Shown here in pieces: positions 18,083-27,025 of a DNA stretch of 64,000 nucleotides; positions within the stretch are counted from its first letter, which is position 1, and every line of letters starts with the position of its first letter. The stretch spans positions 1 to 64,000 of the forward strand of contig JBNFNA010000003.1 in the NCBI GenBank assembly GCA_049941595.1. The letters are read 5' to 3'. Origin of the DNA: Pasteurella sp049941595 (GTDB lineage: Bacteria > Pseudomonadota > Gammaproteobacteria > Enterobacterales > Pasteurellaceae). The position numbers and the translations under genes are program-made. A model generated the notes under the pieces. The model searched no databases, was not told where the DNA came from, and saw only the letters and a program-made list of their open reading frames with translations.

Positions 18083-19351
18083 ATGGAATTCGCAACACAA
18101 TGTTTACACGCAGGATATAGCCCGAAAAATGGTGAGCCTCGTGTTCAACCCATCGTACAAAGTACGACATTTACTTATGATTCTGCGGAAGAAATCGGAA
18201 AGTTATTTGATTTACAAGCGGCTGGCTATTTCTATACTCGCTTGTCAAATCCAACAACAAATGCAGCAGAAGAAAAATTGACCGCACTTGAAGGCGGTGT
18301 GGCGACAATGTGTACCGCATCTGGTCAATCCGCGGTATTTTACGCAATGCTCAATATTTTAGAAGCAGGCGATCATTTCATCTCATCTTCTTATGTCTAT
18401 GGTGGAACTTACAACTTATTTGCTCATACCTTCAAAAAAATGGGCATTGAAGTGACTTTTGTGGATCAAGACTTACCACTCGAAGAATTGAAAAAAGCCA
18501 TTCGTCCAAATACCAAAGCGGTTTTTGCAGAAACGATTGCCAACCCAGCATTACGCGTATTGGATATTGAGAAATTTGTTGCACTTGCAAAAACAGCACA
18601 ATCGCCATTGTTAGTGGATAACACCTTTGCGACCCCATATTTCTGTCGTCCAATTGAATTTGGTGCCAACGTGGTGATTCACAGTACATCAAAATACTTA
18701 GATGGTCACGCAGTCGCACTTGGTGGTTCAATTACTGACGGTGGTAACTTTGACTGGAATAACGGCAGATTCCCACAATTAAGCACGCCAGACCAAACCT
18801 ACCACGGTTTAGTTTATACCGAAACTTTTGGCCCTGCAGCATATATTGTGAAAGCGCGTGTACAATTAATGCGTGACTTAGGTGCAACGCCAGCGCCACA
18901 AAACAGTTTCTTACTCAATCTTGGTATGGAAACTTTAGCTGTACGTATGGAACGTCACTATGAAAATGCACAAGCTGTGGCAGATTTTTTAGAAAAACAC
19001 CCACAAGTGGCAAAAGTTAGCTACCCAGGTTTAGCAAGCTCAAAAGATTACGCATTAAAACAAAAATATTTACCAAATGGTTTATGTGGCGTGATCTCTT
19101 TTGAAGTAAAAGGTGGACGTGAAGCAGCTGCGAAATGGTTAAATGCGTTGAAATTAGTTTCTCGCGAAGTGCACGTTGCAGATATTCGTACTTGTGCATT
19201 ACACCCTGCAACCTCAACCCACCGTCAATTAAACGAAACTGAATTAGAAAATGTTGGCATTTCAGCAGGATTAATTCGTCTTTCTTGCGGTATTGAAAGC
19301 ATCAAAGATCTTTTAGCAGACTTAGAACAAGCGTTCGAAGCTGCTAAATAA
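18083..19351 (+). CDS. metY: O-acetylhomoserine aminocarboxypropyltransferase / cysteine synthase
   Basis: 422 residues of the Cys/Met-metabolism PLP family, at the length typical of O-acetylhomoserine sulfhydrylases rather than the shorter MetB/MetC. It makes homocysteine from O-acetylhomoserine and sulfide, a direct sulfhydrylation route to methionine. The YTRLSNPTTNAAEEKL segment, the ASGQSAVF turn, the VDNTFATPYFCRP block and the PLP lysine in VIHSTSKYLDGH are visible. The ATG at 18083 follows AAGGAAG; an upstream in-frame extension overlaps the previous gene and is not credible. It sits between dnaK and dnaJ, an unusual place. Confidence 0.9.
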   Translation: MEFATQCLHAGYSPKNGEPRVQPIVQSTTFTYDSAEEIGKLFDLQAAGYFYTRLSNPTTNAAEEKLTALEGGVATMCTASGQSAVFYAMLNILEAGDHFISSSYVYGGTYNLFAHTFKKMGIEVTFVDQDLPLEELKKAIRPNTKAVFAETIANPALRVLDIEKFVALAKTAQSPLLVDNTFATPYFCRPIEFGANVVIHSTSKYLDGHAVALGGSITDGGNFDWNNGRFPQLSTPDQTYHGLVYTETFGPAAYIVKARVQLMRDLGATPAPQNSFLLNLGMETLAVRMERHYENAQAVADFLEKHPQVAKVSYPGLASSKDYALKQKYLPNGLCGVISFEVKGGREAAAKWLNALKLVSREVHVADIRTCALHPATSTHRQLNETELENVGISAGLIRLSCGIESIKDLLADLEQAFEAAK

Positions 19352-19362
19352 AAAAATAATCG

Positions 19363-19382
19363 GGGCAGAGACACCTCTGCCC
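19363..19382 (+). terminator. Hairpin after metY
   Basis: GGGCAGAG / CTCTGCCC stem with an ACAC loop, 12 bases after the stop codon. There is no T run, so it may be a weak terminator or an mRNA-end stabiliser. Confidence 0.5.
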
Positions 19383-19458
19383 TATGTTAAGTTAAAAGTA
19401 TGCTAAAGCAATAAGCTTATCTTTTTTGAAAAAGAAATATTAGCTTATCTCTTTAAAA

Positions 19459-19488
19459 ATCAGGAATAGCACAGAGATCATTCCTGAT
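19459..19488 (+). promoter_or_regulatory. Inverted repeat in the leader of dnaJ
   Basis: ATCAGGAAT and ATTCCTGAT form a perfect 9-bp stem around a 12-base loop, about 55 bases before the dnaJ start. On the minus strand it is followed by T4, but no minus-strand gene needs a terminator here. Its role is unknown. Confidence 0.4.
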
Positions 19489-19543
19489 AAACAAAAAACC
19501 CTATTCGATTTAAAGTAGTAAAATAACGGAAACAGTAAATATT

Positions 19544-20662
19544 ATGGCAAAAAAAGATTATTACGAAGTTCTTGGTGTTGAGCGTAGTGCGGATGAAAAA
19601 GAAATCAAACGTGCATATAAAAAATTGGCGATGAAATATCACCCAGACCGCACCCAAGGCAACAAAGAACTGGAAGAAAAATTTAAAGAAATCCAAGAAG
19701 CTTACGAAGTCTTAAGTGACAAACAAAAACGTGCTAACTATGACCAATATGGTCACGCCGCTTTCGAGCAAGGCGGTTTCGGCAGTGGTGGTTTTGGTGG
19801 CGCTGACTTTGGTGATATTTTTGGTGATATGTTCGGTGATATTTTTGGTGGTGGCCGAGGTCGCCAACGTGTCGTGCGTGGCGATGATTTACGCTACGAT
19901 CTTGAAATCAGCTTAGAAGAAGCTGTGCGTGGCACAACCAAAGATATTCAAATCAATACTCTTGCGCATTGTGATACTTGTGATGGTTCAGGTGCTGAAA
20001 AAGGTTCGAAAGTAGAAACCTGCTCAACCTGTCACGGTGCAGGTCGTGTTCGTCGTCAACAAGGTTTCTTTGTGACTGAGCAAGTGTGTCCAACCTGTCG
20101 TGGTTCTGGTAAGAAAATTGAAAAACCTTGTGGTTCGTGCCACGGTGATGGGCGTGTTCACAAAAAGAAAAATCTTTCAGTGAAAATTCCTGCGGGTGTT
20201 GATACAGGCAATCAATTGCGTTTATCAGGCGAAGGTGCAGCGGGTGAAAATGGTGCACCAAATGGCGATTTATATGTTGTGATCCACGTGCGTGAGCACC
20301 ATATCTTTGAGCGCGATGGCAACAACCTTTACTGTGAAGTCCCAATTAGTTTCACAATGGCAGCCTTAGGTGGGGAAATTGAAGTGCCAACTTTAGACGG
20401 TCGTGTAAAACTGAAAATCCCCGCTGAAACCCAAACAGGCAAACTGTTCCGTATGCGTGGTAAAGGAGTAACTTCAACACGTGGCGGTTATGCTGGTGAT
20501 TTAATCTGCCGCATTATCGTTGAAACGCCAGTACAGCTTAACGAAGAACAAAAAGAATTATTACGTAAATTAGAAGAAAGCCTTGAAGGCACAAGCTGCC
20601 GACCAAAATCCTCAAGCTTCTTTGATGGTGTAAAAAAATTCTTTGATAATTTAAGTAAATAA
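19544..20662 (+). CDS. dnaJ: Hsp40 co-chaperone DnaJ
   Basis: 372 residues. The J domain (about 5-70) carries the HPD motif in KYHPDRT that stimulates DnaK ATPase. A Gly/Phe-rich linker with repeated GDIFGDMFGDIFGG follows, then four CxxCxGxG zinc repeats (about 145-205) and the C-terminal substrate-binding domains. The ribosome site is weak. A paired-uptake-signal terminator follows. Separation from dnaK by two genes is unusual for this family. Confidence 0.97.
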   Translation: MAKKDYYEVLGVERSADEKEIKRAYKKLAMKYHPDRTQGNKELEEKFKEIQEAYEVLSDKQKRANYDQYGHAAFEQGGFGSGGFGGADFGDIFGDMFGDIFGGGRGRQRVVRGDDLRYDLEISLEEAVRGTTKDIQINTLAHCDTCDGSGAEKGSKVETCSTCHGAGRVRRQQGFFVTEQVCPTCRGSGKKIEKPCGSCHGDGRVHKKKNLSVKIPAGVDTGNQLRLSGEGAAGENGAPNGDLYVVIHVREHHIFERDGNNLYCEVPISFTMAALGGEIEVPTLDGRVKLKIPAETQTGKLFRMRGKGVTSTRGGYAGDLICRIIVETPVQLNEEQKELLRKLEESLEGTSCRPKSSSFFDGVKKFFDNLSK

Positions 20663-20675
20663 ACTTTCCAAAAAC

Positions 20676-20712
20676 AAACCGCACTTTGAAACCTCAATCA
20701 AAGTGCGGTTTT
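20676..20712 (+). terminator. Terminator after dnaJ (paired uptake signals)
   Basis: AAACCGCACTTT and AAAGTGCGGTTT form a 12-bp stem followed by a T-rich run. Confidence 0.82.
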
Positions 20713-20744
20713 CTTTTTAACAGCTCCAACCACAATATAAGTGA

Positions 20745-20792
20745 AAATAATTCTTATTTTAAGCTGAATCGAGTAGAATAAGATGCTTATTT
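20745..20792 (+). promoter_or_regulatory. Two Fur-like palindromes upstream of a TonB receptor gene
   Basis: AAAATAATTCTTATTTT (20745-20761) and AATAAGATGCTTATT (20778-20792) are AT-rich inverted repeats of the Fur-operator type just before the receptor start. A TAGAAT -10-like hexamer (20775-20780) overlaps the second one. The match to the canonical 19-bp Fur box is partial, so iron repression is inferred. Confidence 0.5.
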
Positions 20793-20814
20793 TGATTATC
20801 TAGGAGCTTACTAT

Positions 20815-23136
20815 ATGAAATCTCGTCCAACTTATAAATGGTTACTACCTGCTATACCTATTCTTTCTGTTATTGCATTGCCTACTTATGCTCAAGAAAC
20901 ACAATTGGAGCAAATTAACGTTGAAGATAGCGCGACCGCAGAAACCAACAAAACATCGCCTAATGTCGTCAGCAAAAACGTGACTACCATTCAAAATGAA
21001 ATGATTCGAGATACACGTGATCTTGTGCGTTATACCACTGACGTCGGTATTAGCGATAACGGTCGTTTCCTAAAAGGCTTTGCGATGCGTGGTGTTGAAG
21101 ATAACCGTGTTGGAATTAGTATTGATGGTGTTTCTCTGCCGGATTCAGAAGAAAACTCACTTTATGCTCGTTATGGTAACTTTAATAACTCACGTTTGAG
21201 CATCGATCCTGAATTGATTCAAACCATTGATATTGTTCGTGGTTCAGACTCTTTTAACTCAGGGAGTGGCACGCTTGGCGGTGGAGTAAACTACAAGACC
21301 TTAGAACCACAAAATATTGTCAAAGAAGGCAATAAGTTTGGTGTCTTATTAAGAGGTGCTTATGCAAGTAAAAATAGTGAATGGATACGTACAGGGGGCG
21401 TTGCCTATGTAGGTGAAAAAGTTGATGCTCTTTTAATGTATTCACAAAGAACAGGACACGAATTCAAAAGTCGTGGTTCAGGCCCTGAGTATATGAGATC
21501 AAGTAGCCAACACCCTGATCCCGTCACTCAACGTTTCCATAACTACTTAGCCAAAGTCGGCTACCAAATCAATGATAATCATCGTATTGGTGCATCAATC
21601 AATGGTCAAAAAGGTGGGCGTTATATTGATGAGCGTTCCTATACTCTCTCTAGCTTATGGCGTGAAGCAGATGACCAAAATGAACGACTCAATGCTAATT
21701 TATACTATATCTATGCCCCAAGTTCAGGCTGGTTATCTTATAGCAAATTTGATATCGATTACCAATATACAGATCTCGCTGCCGTTAACTATAAAGGTGG
21801 GAGAACTTTCAAGACTGATGAAAAAGAACTCTATGAAATTTACGATCGCCGAATGAAAACGAAATTTACTCGTGGTTCTGCAGAGTTAGTTGCTCAGCCT
21901 TTTAACTTATTTGGTGAACATACATTGACGCTCAAAGGCTATATTAGCCAACGTGATTTTGAAAATATTAATGAAGACACCATTAATATAACGACTTCAA
22001 AAGATAAATTCATTTATACGATCCAATATCCGATCAGAACAAAACAATATGGGTTATCATTAAAAGATCACGTGAAATGGAACGATTCCTTCTCAAGTAA
22101 TTTAGGCATTCGTTATGATTACACTAAACTACAACCAAAATCATTAAATGCGCCTTGTAGCAAACCTTGCTTAGAGGAAGGTAAACCCAAACCAACCAGT
22201 TTCTCGACAATCAGCACTTTTGTGGGATTAGATACACAACTTAATCCAGCTTGGACACTAGGCTACAATATTAGTACAGGTTACCGCGTTCCTAGTGCGT
22301 CTGAAATGTTTTTCAGTTTTACTAATGCTTACGGTACTTGGAAATCCAACCCGGGCTTAAAACCTGAAAAAAGTATTAATCATACATTATCACTTAAAGG
22401 AAATGGTGATAAAGGGCTATTTGATTTAACGCTTTATCAAACAAATTATCGTGATTTCTTATTTGAACAAGAAAGCATTATTGAACAAACGCAATACGGC
22501 AGAGTTTTCCAAACTCAGGTTCAACAAATGGTAAACTTAGATAAAGCAAAAGTTTATGGTATTGAAGCAAAAACTCACATAAATCTGGATCAGTTTGTTT
22601 CTTCAATTCCAACTGGTTTTAAATTCTATGGTGCTCTTGGTTATAGTAAAGGAACGCTTTCTAATAAGGCGAATTTACTCTCAATCCAACCATTTAAAGC
22701 AATTATTGGACTTGATTACGAAGCACCAAATGGCAAATGGGCTATTTTCAACCGCCTCACTTATTTAGGTGCTAAAAAGCCGAGAGATGCAAAAGCATAC
22801 GAAATTAAAAGCCGTTGTGTGAAAAAAGAGTTTGATGATTGGTTTGGAGATTATATTTGCACTAAACACGAATTGTATCCAAACTTATCAACCTATAAAT
22901 ACTTAAATAAATCTGCCTTTGTATTTGATACCTTTGGTTACTATAAAGTGACAGATGACATCACGTTCCGTGCAGGTATTTATAACTTATTTAATAAGAA
23001 ATATCACACTTGGGATGCGCTTCGCGGTATTAACGCCAATAGCACATTGAACACAGTTGACCGTGAAGGAAAAGGCTTAGAGCGTTTCTATGCACCAGGA
23101 CGAAACTATGCTGCCTCACTTGAAATTCGTTTCTAA
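20815..23136 (+). CDS. TonB-dependent outer-membrane receptor (hemoglobin/transferrin/lactoferrin-type)
   Basis: 773 residues. A signal peptide (about 1-26, ending TYA) is followed by a short TonB-box region (LEQINV), a plug domain with GFAMRGVEDNRVGISIDG and IDIVRGSDS, and a 22-strand barrel ending in the aromatic EIRF. Signature blocks YRVPSASEMFF and NPGLKPEKSINHTL are present, as in heme/hemoglobin-type receptors, but the histidine usually found between them is absent. Two cysteine pairs lie in predicted extracellular loops. There are no CCAA repeats like those of hgp genes, so it is not phase-variable by that means. It takes an iron source into the periplasm; the exact ligand is unknown. 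Confidence 0.85.
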   Translation: MKSRPTYKWLLPAIPILSVIALPTYAQETQLEQINVEDSATAETNKTSPNVVSKNVTTIQNEMIRDTRDLVRYTTDVGISDNGRFLKGFAMRGVEDNRVGISIDGVSLPDSEENSLYARYGNFNNSRLSIDPELIQTIDIVRGSDSFNSGSGTLGGGVNYKTLEPQNIVKEGNKFGVLLRGAYASKNSEWIRTGGVAYVGEKVDALLMYSQRTGHEFKSRGSGPEYMRSSSQHPDPVTQRFHNYLAKVGYQINDNHRIGASINGQKGGRYIDERSYTLSSLWREADDQNERLNANLYYIYAPSSGWLSYSKFDIDYQYTDLAAVNYKGGRTFKTDEKELYEIYDRRMKTKFTRGSAELVAQPFNLFGEHTLTLKGYISQRDFENINEDTINITTSKDKFIYTIQYPIRTKQYGLSLKDHVKWNDSFSSNLGIRYDYTKLQPKSLNAPCSKPCLEEGKPKPTSFSTISTFVGLDTQLNPAWTLGYNISTGYRVPSASEMFFSFTNAYGTWKSNPGLKPEKSINHTLSLKGNGDKGLFDLTLYQTNYRDFLFEQESIIEQTQYGRVFQTQVQQMVNLDKAKVYGIEAKTHINLDQFVSSIPTGFKFYGALGYSKGTLSNKANLLSIQPFKAIIGLDYEAPNGKWAIFNRLTYLGAKKPRDAKAYEIKSRCVKKEFDDWFGDYICTKHELYPNLSTYKYLNKSAFVFDTFGYYKVTDDITFRAGIYNLFNKKYHTWDALRGINANSTLNTVDREGKGLERFYAPGRNYAASLEIRF

Positions 23137-23155
23137 GTAAATTCTGTAAAAACAA

Positions 23156-23185
23156 ACCGCACTTTAAATGACATCAAAGTGCGGT
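23156..23185 (+). terminator. Terminator after the TonB receptor gene (paired uptake signals)
   Basis: ACCGCACTTT and AAAGTGCGGT form a stem with a short loop followed by a T run. Confidence 0.82.
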
Positions 23186-23219
23186 ATCTTTTTTAAAAGT
23201 TTTACAGAGTGACACATAA

Positions 23220-23247
23220 AAAATAGCGTGGTTAGTCACGCTATTTT
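23220..23247. terminator. Terminator after nagA
   Basis: Perfect 11-bp stem AAAATAGCGTG / CACGCTATTTT with a 6-base loop. On the minus strand it is followed by a run of T, which suits nagA. Confidence 0.82.
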
Positions 23248-23256
23248 CTTTTCAGG

Positions 23257-24396
23257 TTAATCGGCTTTCCATTCACCATTGACAGCAGTTCCCACAACTT
23301 TAAAATCGTGCGTAAATACCGTTAAGTTAGCAATTTTACCCGCTTCAATTGAGCCTAAATGATCATCAACGCCAATCGCTTTTGCAGGGTAATAGTTACA
23401 CATACGTAAAGTTTCATCGAGTGGAATGCCGACTTCTTTGACCGCATTTTTAACGGATTCAATCATTGTAATTGATGCACCACCTAATGCCCCCTTTTCA
23501 TCATAGCATTTACCGTTGCTGACATAGACTTTTTTGCCCACAAAAATAAATGAGTCGATATCTGCACCTGCAGCTGCTGTTGCATCAGTGACGATACACA
23601 GTTTTTCGCCTTTTACTTTCTTATCAATTTTCACATTGGCAAAATTAACGTGTAAACCATCGACAATAATGCCGGTGTAAATATCCGTATCTAACACCGC
23701 ACCCACTACGCCCATATCACGACCGGAGCTAATTGGCGACATTGCATTATGTAAGTGAGTGGCAAAACTCGCACCGTTTTCAAAGGCTTTTTTTGCGACA
23801 TCATACGTAGCATTTGAGTGTCCAATCGAAACAATAATGCCCTTCTTAACAAATTCAGGAATATATTGTGCCGTTGGGTTTTCAGCAGCTAAGGTGAGTT
23901 TCGTGATTACATCCGCGTTATCACACAAAAATGCCTTCATTTCGGGGCTGATCTCACGAATATATTCAGGACGGTGAACTCCTTTTTTCTCCACGCTCAA
24001 ATAAGGGCCTTCTAAATGCAAACCTAATGCTTGGTTTTTATATTTGCCTAAATATTCACGCATTACTGCAACGGCTTGCTTCATTCCTTCATCAGGGGAA
24101 GTGATAAAGGTTGGCAAATAGCTCGTCGTCCCTGAACGTAAGTTAGTTTCTTGCATAATTTCGAGGGTTTTTACTGAAATATCTTCATTAAACATCACGC
24201 CACCACAGCCGTTTAATTGAAGATCAATAAAGCCTGCAGTTAAATTATTGCCGTTCAAATCAATTTTTTCGATACCTTCTGGTAAACCTTGCTCAGAAAC
24301 GACCGCACTTATTTTATCGCCATCCACAATCACAGCTTTGCCATAAAGCACTTCATTGGCGGTGTAAATTACACCATTAGTAAATGCATACATCAT
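23257..24396 (-). CDS. nagA: N-acetylglucosamine-6-phosphate deacetylase
   Basis: 379 residues of the amidohydrolase fold. It converts GlcNAc-6-phosphate to glucosamine-6-phosphate and acetate. The metal- and substrate-binding segments GLHLEGPYLS, ISIGHSNATYD, THLHNAMSP and the catalytic aspartate region IVTDATAAAG are visible. The start has two consecutive ATG codons (24396 and 24393) behind AGGGGCGAG. It lies 7 bases after nagB on the same strand, forming a nagBA operon that faces nagE. Confidence 0.95.
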   Translation of the reverse strand: MMYAFTNGVIYTANEVLYGKAVIVDGDKISAVVSEQGLPEGIEKIDLNGNNLTAGFIDLQLNGCGGVMFNEDISVKTLEIMQETNLRSGTTSYLPTFITSPDEGMKQAVAVMREYLGKYKNQALGLHLEGPYLSVEKKGVHRPEYIREISPEMKAFLCDNADVITKLTLAAENPTAQYIPEFVKKGIIVSIGHSNATYDVAKKAFENGASFATHLHNAMSPISSGRDMGVVGAVLDTDIYTGIIVDGLHVNFANVKIDKKVKGEKLCIVTDATAAAGADIDSFIFVGKKVYVSNGKCYDEKGALGGASITMIESVKNAVKEVGIPLDETLRMCNYYPAKAIGVDDHLGSIEAGKIANLTVFTHDFKVVGTAVNGEWKAD

Positions 24397-24403
24397 CTCG
24401 CCC

Positions 24404-25207
24404 CTATAATACGCTGTGAATCGCTCTTGCTTCTAACTCAGTAAAATATTTTACTGTTTTCACTTTCAGTTCTTGAGTAGCTGGCTCATCACAAACAACT
24501 AATGCATGACGATGCATTTGTAATGCACTCACTGTCCAAAGATGGTTAACACAACCTTCCACACAAGCTTGTAATGCAAGGGCTTTATTATAACCTGTCA
24601 CTAAAACCATCACTTCTTCTGCATCAAGTAAGGTTGCTACCCCCACAGTCAATGCATATTTTGGCACTTTGTTAATATCATTATCAAAGAAACGTGAGTT
24701 GGCGATTAAGGTATCTTCTGTCAAGGTTTTAATACGAGTACGAGACGCTAATGAAGACGCAGGTTCATTAAATGCAATATGTCCATCAACACCCACGCCC
24801 CCCATAAATAAATTAATCTTACCGTAGGATTTAATTTTCTCTTCATAACGGCGACATTCAGCATCGTGATCATCAGTATTACCGTCTAAAATATTGATAT
24901 TTTTTTCTTGAATATCAATGTGATCAAAGAAATTTCGATACATAAATGAATGATAGCTTTCAGGGTGGTCTTTTGGTAAGCCAACATATTCATCCATATT
25001 GAAAGTGACCACATTTTTGAAACTCACCTCGCCCGCTTTAAATAATGCGATAAGCTCTTGATAGGTTTTTAATGGTGTTCCCCCCGTTGGTAGCCCTAAA
25101 ACAAAAGGTCTGTCTTCGGTTGGATTAAATTGATTGATACGATCTACAATATAACGAGCTGACCATTTAGCGACTTGAACGGCATTTTTTAATGGAATTA
25201 AACGCAT
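24404..25207 (-). CDS. nagB: Glucosamine-6-phosphate deaminase
   Basis: 267 residues, the normal length. It turns glucosamine-6-phosphate into fructose-6-phosphate and ammonia, feeding amino sugars into glycolysis. LGLPTGGTP, the catalytic FNMDEYVGL segment and GVGVDGHIAFNEP with its aspartate-histidine pair are present. The ATG at 25207 follows AGAGGAA. It is the first gene of nagBA and is divergent from nagE; the shared 281-base control region contains a CRP-type site. Confidence 0.96.
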   Translation of the reverse strand: MRLIPLKNAVQVAKWSARYIVDRINQFNPTEDRPFVLGLPTGGTPLKTYQELIALFKAGEVSFKNVVTFNMDEYVGLPKDHPESYHSFMYRNFFDHIDIQEKNINILDGNTDDHDAECRRYEEKIKSYGKINLFMGGVGVDGHIAFNEPASSLASRTRIKTLTEDTLIANSRFFDNDINKVPKYALTVGVATLLDAEEVMVLVTGYNKALALQACVEGCVNHLWTVSALQMHRHALVVCDEPATQELKVKTVKYFTELEARAIHSVL

Positions 25208-25370
25208 TGATTTTTTCCTCTTTATTGTATGTAAAAAATAAATATATTCGGCTTTAAATGTTCGTTTTACAACATCAAAATAACGATAATTTTGGAGTGT
25301 TTTTTCTTTTTTGGCATTATAAAAGAAGTATTACTAAAATGCTAGCAAAAAGTCTACGAATTAAGCAGTT

Positions 25371-25388
25371 TAGTGATATAACTCACAA
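25371..25388. promoter_or_regulatory. CRP-type site between nagB and nagE
   Basis: TAGTGATATAACTCACAA: AGTGA and TCACA half-sites spaced by six bases, one base off the consensus TGTGA-N6-TCACA. The site sits between the divergent nagBA and nagE genes, where catabolite control would be expected. A NagC operator would also be expected here but I could not place one reliably. Confidence 0.6.
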
Positions 25389-25488
25389 AAACGAGAGTTT
25401 TAATTTGCAATAAAAAATTTGCCTAATTATAGTGAACGATGCGAACAAAAAGTAAACGTTTTCATAATATAAGAAAAAAGGAGTTCCT

Positions 25489-26946
25489 ATGAGTGTTCTA
25501 ACTTACTTACAACGCATTGGGCAAGCATTAATGGTCCCAGTTGCAGCGTTACCAGCCGCTGCAATTCTAATGGGTATCGGTTACTGGATCGACCCAAATG
25601 GCTGGGGGGGCGAAAGCCAATTAGCTGCATTTTTAATTAAATCAGGTGCAGCAATCATTGATAATATGGCGATTCTGTTTGCTGTTGGTGTCGCTTTCGG
25701 TATGTCTAAAGATAAACACGGTTCTGCCGCACTTTCTGGTCTAGTCGGCTTTTTAGTTGTAACGACCCTACTTTCTCCGGGTGCCGTCGCACAATTACAA
25801 AATATTCCAGCTGATCAAGTACCAGCAGCTTTTGGCAAAATCAATAACCAGTTCATTGGTATCTTAGTTGGGGTGATTTCGGCTGAATTATATAATCGCT
25901 TCCATCACGTAGAATTACCCGCCGCACTTGCCTTCTTCAGCGGTAAGCGCTTAGTGCCAATCGTAACATCAGTCGTGATGATTATTGTGTCATTCATTTT
26001 AATGTACTTATGGCCTGTTATCTTTAACGGTTTAGTTGGCTTTGGTAAATCAATTACTGATATTGGTGCGACAGGTGCGGGTATCTATGGTTTCTTAAAC
26101 CGCTTACTCATTCCAGTTGGCTTACACCACGCGTTAAACTCAGTATTCTGGTTCAACGTAGCAGGTATCAACGATATTCCTAACTTCTTAGGTGGTGCAC
26201 AATCACTTGCAAACGGCACAGCTGTTCTTGGTGTAACAGGTATGTATCAAGCAGGTTTCTTCCCTGTAATGATGTTTGGTTTACCAGCGGCAGGCCTTGC
26301 AATTTACCACAGTGCAAAACCAGCTAAAAAAGCACAAGTTGCTTCTTTAATGATCGCTGCTTCATTAGCGTCATTCTTTACTGGTGTAACTGAACCATTA
26401 GAATTTGCGTTTATGTTCGTTGCGCCTGTGCTTTACGTAATCCACGCACTCTTAACGGGTATTTCAGTCTTTATTGCAGCATCAATGCAATGGATAGCTG
26501 GTTTTGGTTTCAGTGCTGGTTTCGTTGACATGGTGCTTTCTTCTCAAAACCCATTAGCTAAAGACTGGTATATGCTAATCCTTCAAGGTTTAGTGTTTGG
26601 TGTGATTTACTATGTGGTTTTCCGTGCTGCAATTAAAGCATTCAACTTAAAAACACCAGGCCGTGAAGATGACGAAGTGGACACAAATGTTGATGTGCAA
26701 CACAATGCAACTCGTGAAGAAAGAGCCGCAAACTTCATCGTTGCATTAGGCGGTAAAGAAAACTTACAAAGCATTGATGCTTGTATCACGCGTTTACGCT
26801 TAGTGCTAGTTGATCGCAATAAAGTAAATGAGGAACAATTAAAAGTATTAGGCTCAAAAGGTAATGTCAAATTAGGTGACAACGCATTACAAGTAATTTT
26901 AGGCCCAGAAGCTGAATTAATTGCGGATGCAATGAAAAAGCAATAA
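25489..26946 (+). CDS. nagE: PTS N-acetylglucosamine transporter, EIICB
   Basis: 485 residues. The membrane EIIC domain (about 1-375) starts with LQRIGQALMVPVAALPAAAIL and contains the PVGLHHALNSVFWF segment of the glucose/GlcNAc group. The EIIB domain (about 405-485) carries the phosphorylated cysteine C432 in IDACITRLR. It imports and phosphorylates GlcNAc. There is no EIIA domain, unlike E. coli NagE, so the phosphate must come from a separate EIIA such as Crr. The GlcNAc assignment rests mainly on the divergent nagBA neighbours. The ATG follows AAAAAGGAG. Confidence 0.88.
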   Translation: MSVLTYLQRIGQALMVPVAALPAAAILMGIGYWIDPNGWGGESQLAAFLIKSGAAIIDNMAILFAVGVAFGMSKDKHGSAALSGLVGFLVVTTLLSPGAVAQLQNIPADQVPAAFGKINNQFIGILVGVISAELYNRFHHVELPAALAFFSGKRLVPIVTSVVMIIVSFILMYLWPVIFNGLVGFGKSITDIGATGAGIYGFLNRLLIPVGLHHALNSVFWFNVAGINDIPNFLGGAQSLANGTAVLGVTGMYQAGFFPVMMFGLPAAGLAIYHSAKPAKKAQVASLMIAASLASFFTGVTEPLEFAFMFVAPVLYVIHALLTGISVFIAASMQWIAGFGFSAGFVDMVLSSQNPLAKDWYMLILQGLVFGVIYYVVFRAAIKAFNLKTPGREDDEVDTNVDVQHNATREERAANFIVALGGKENLQSIDACITRLRLVLVDRNKVNEEQLKVLGSKGNVKLGDNALQVILGPEAELIADAMKKQ

Positions 26947-26971
26947 TGACCTAATTATCACGTAAATATAA

Positions 26972-27001
26972 AAAAGCACACAATTTTGGATTGTGTGCTT
27001 T
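26972..27001. terminator. Terminator between nagE and the ABC ATPase gene
   Basis: AAAGCACACAA / TTGTGTGCTTT stem with a 7-base loop and T-rich end on the plus strand; the A-rich opposite flank lets it serve the minus strand too. Confidence 0.85.
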
Positions 27002-27025
27002 ATTTTTTGGTGCTAAAAAAGAAAA

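Noticed and set aside
25208..25470. A NagC operator between nagB and nagE
   Set aside because: Several AT-rich inverted stretches exist, but none matches a NagC pattern that I can state with confidence.
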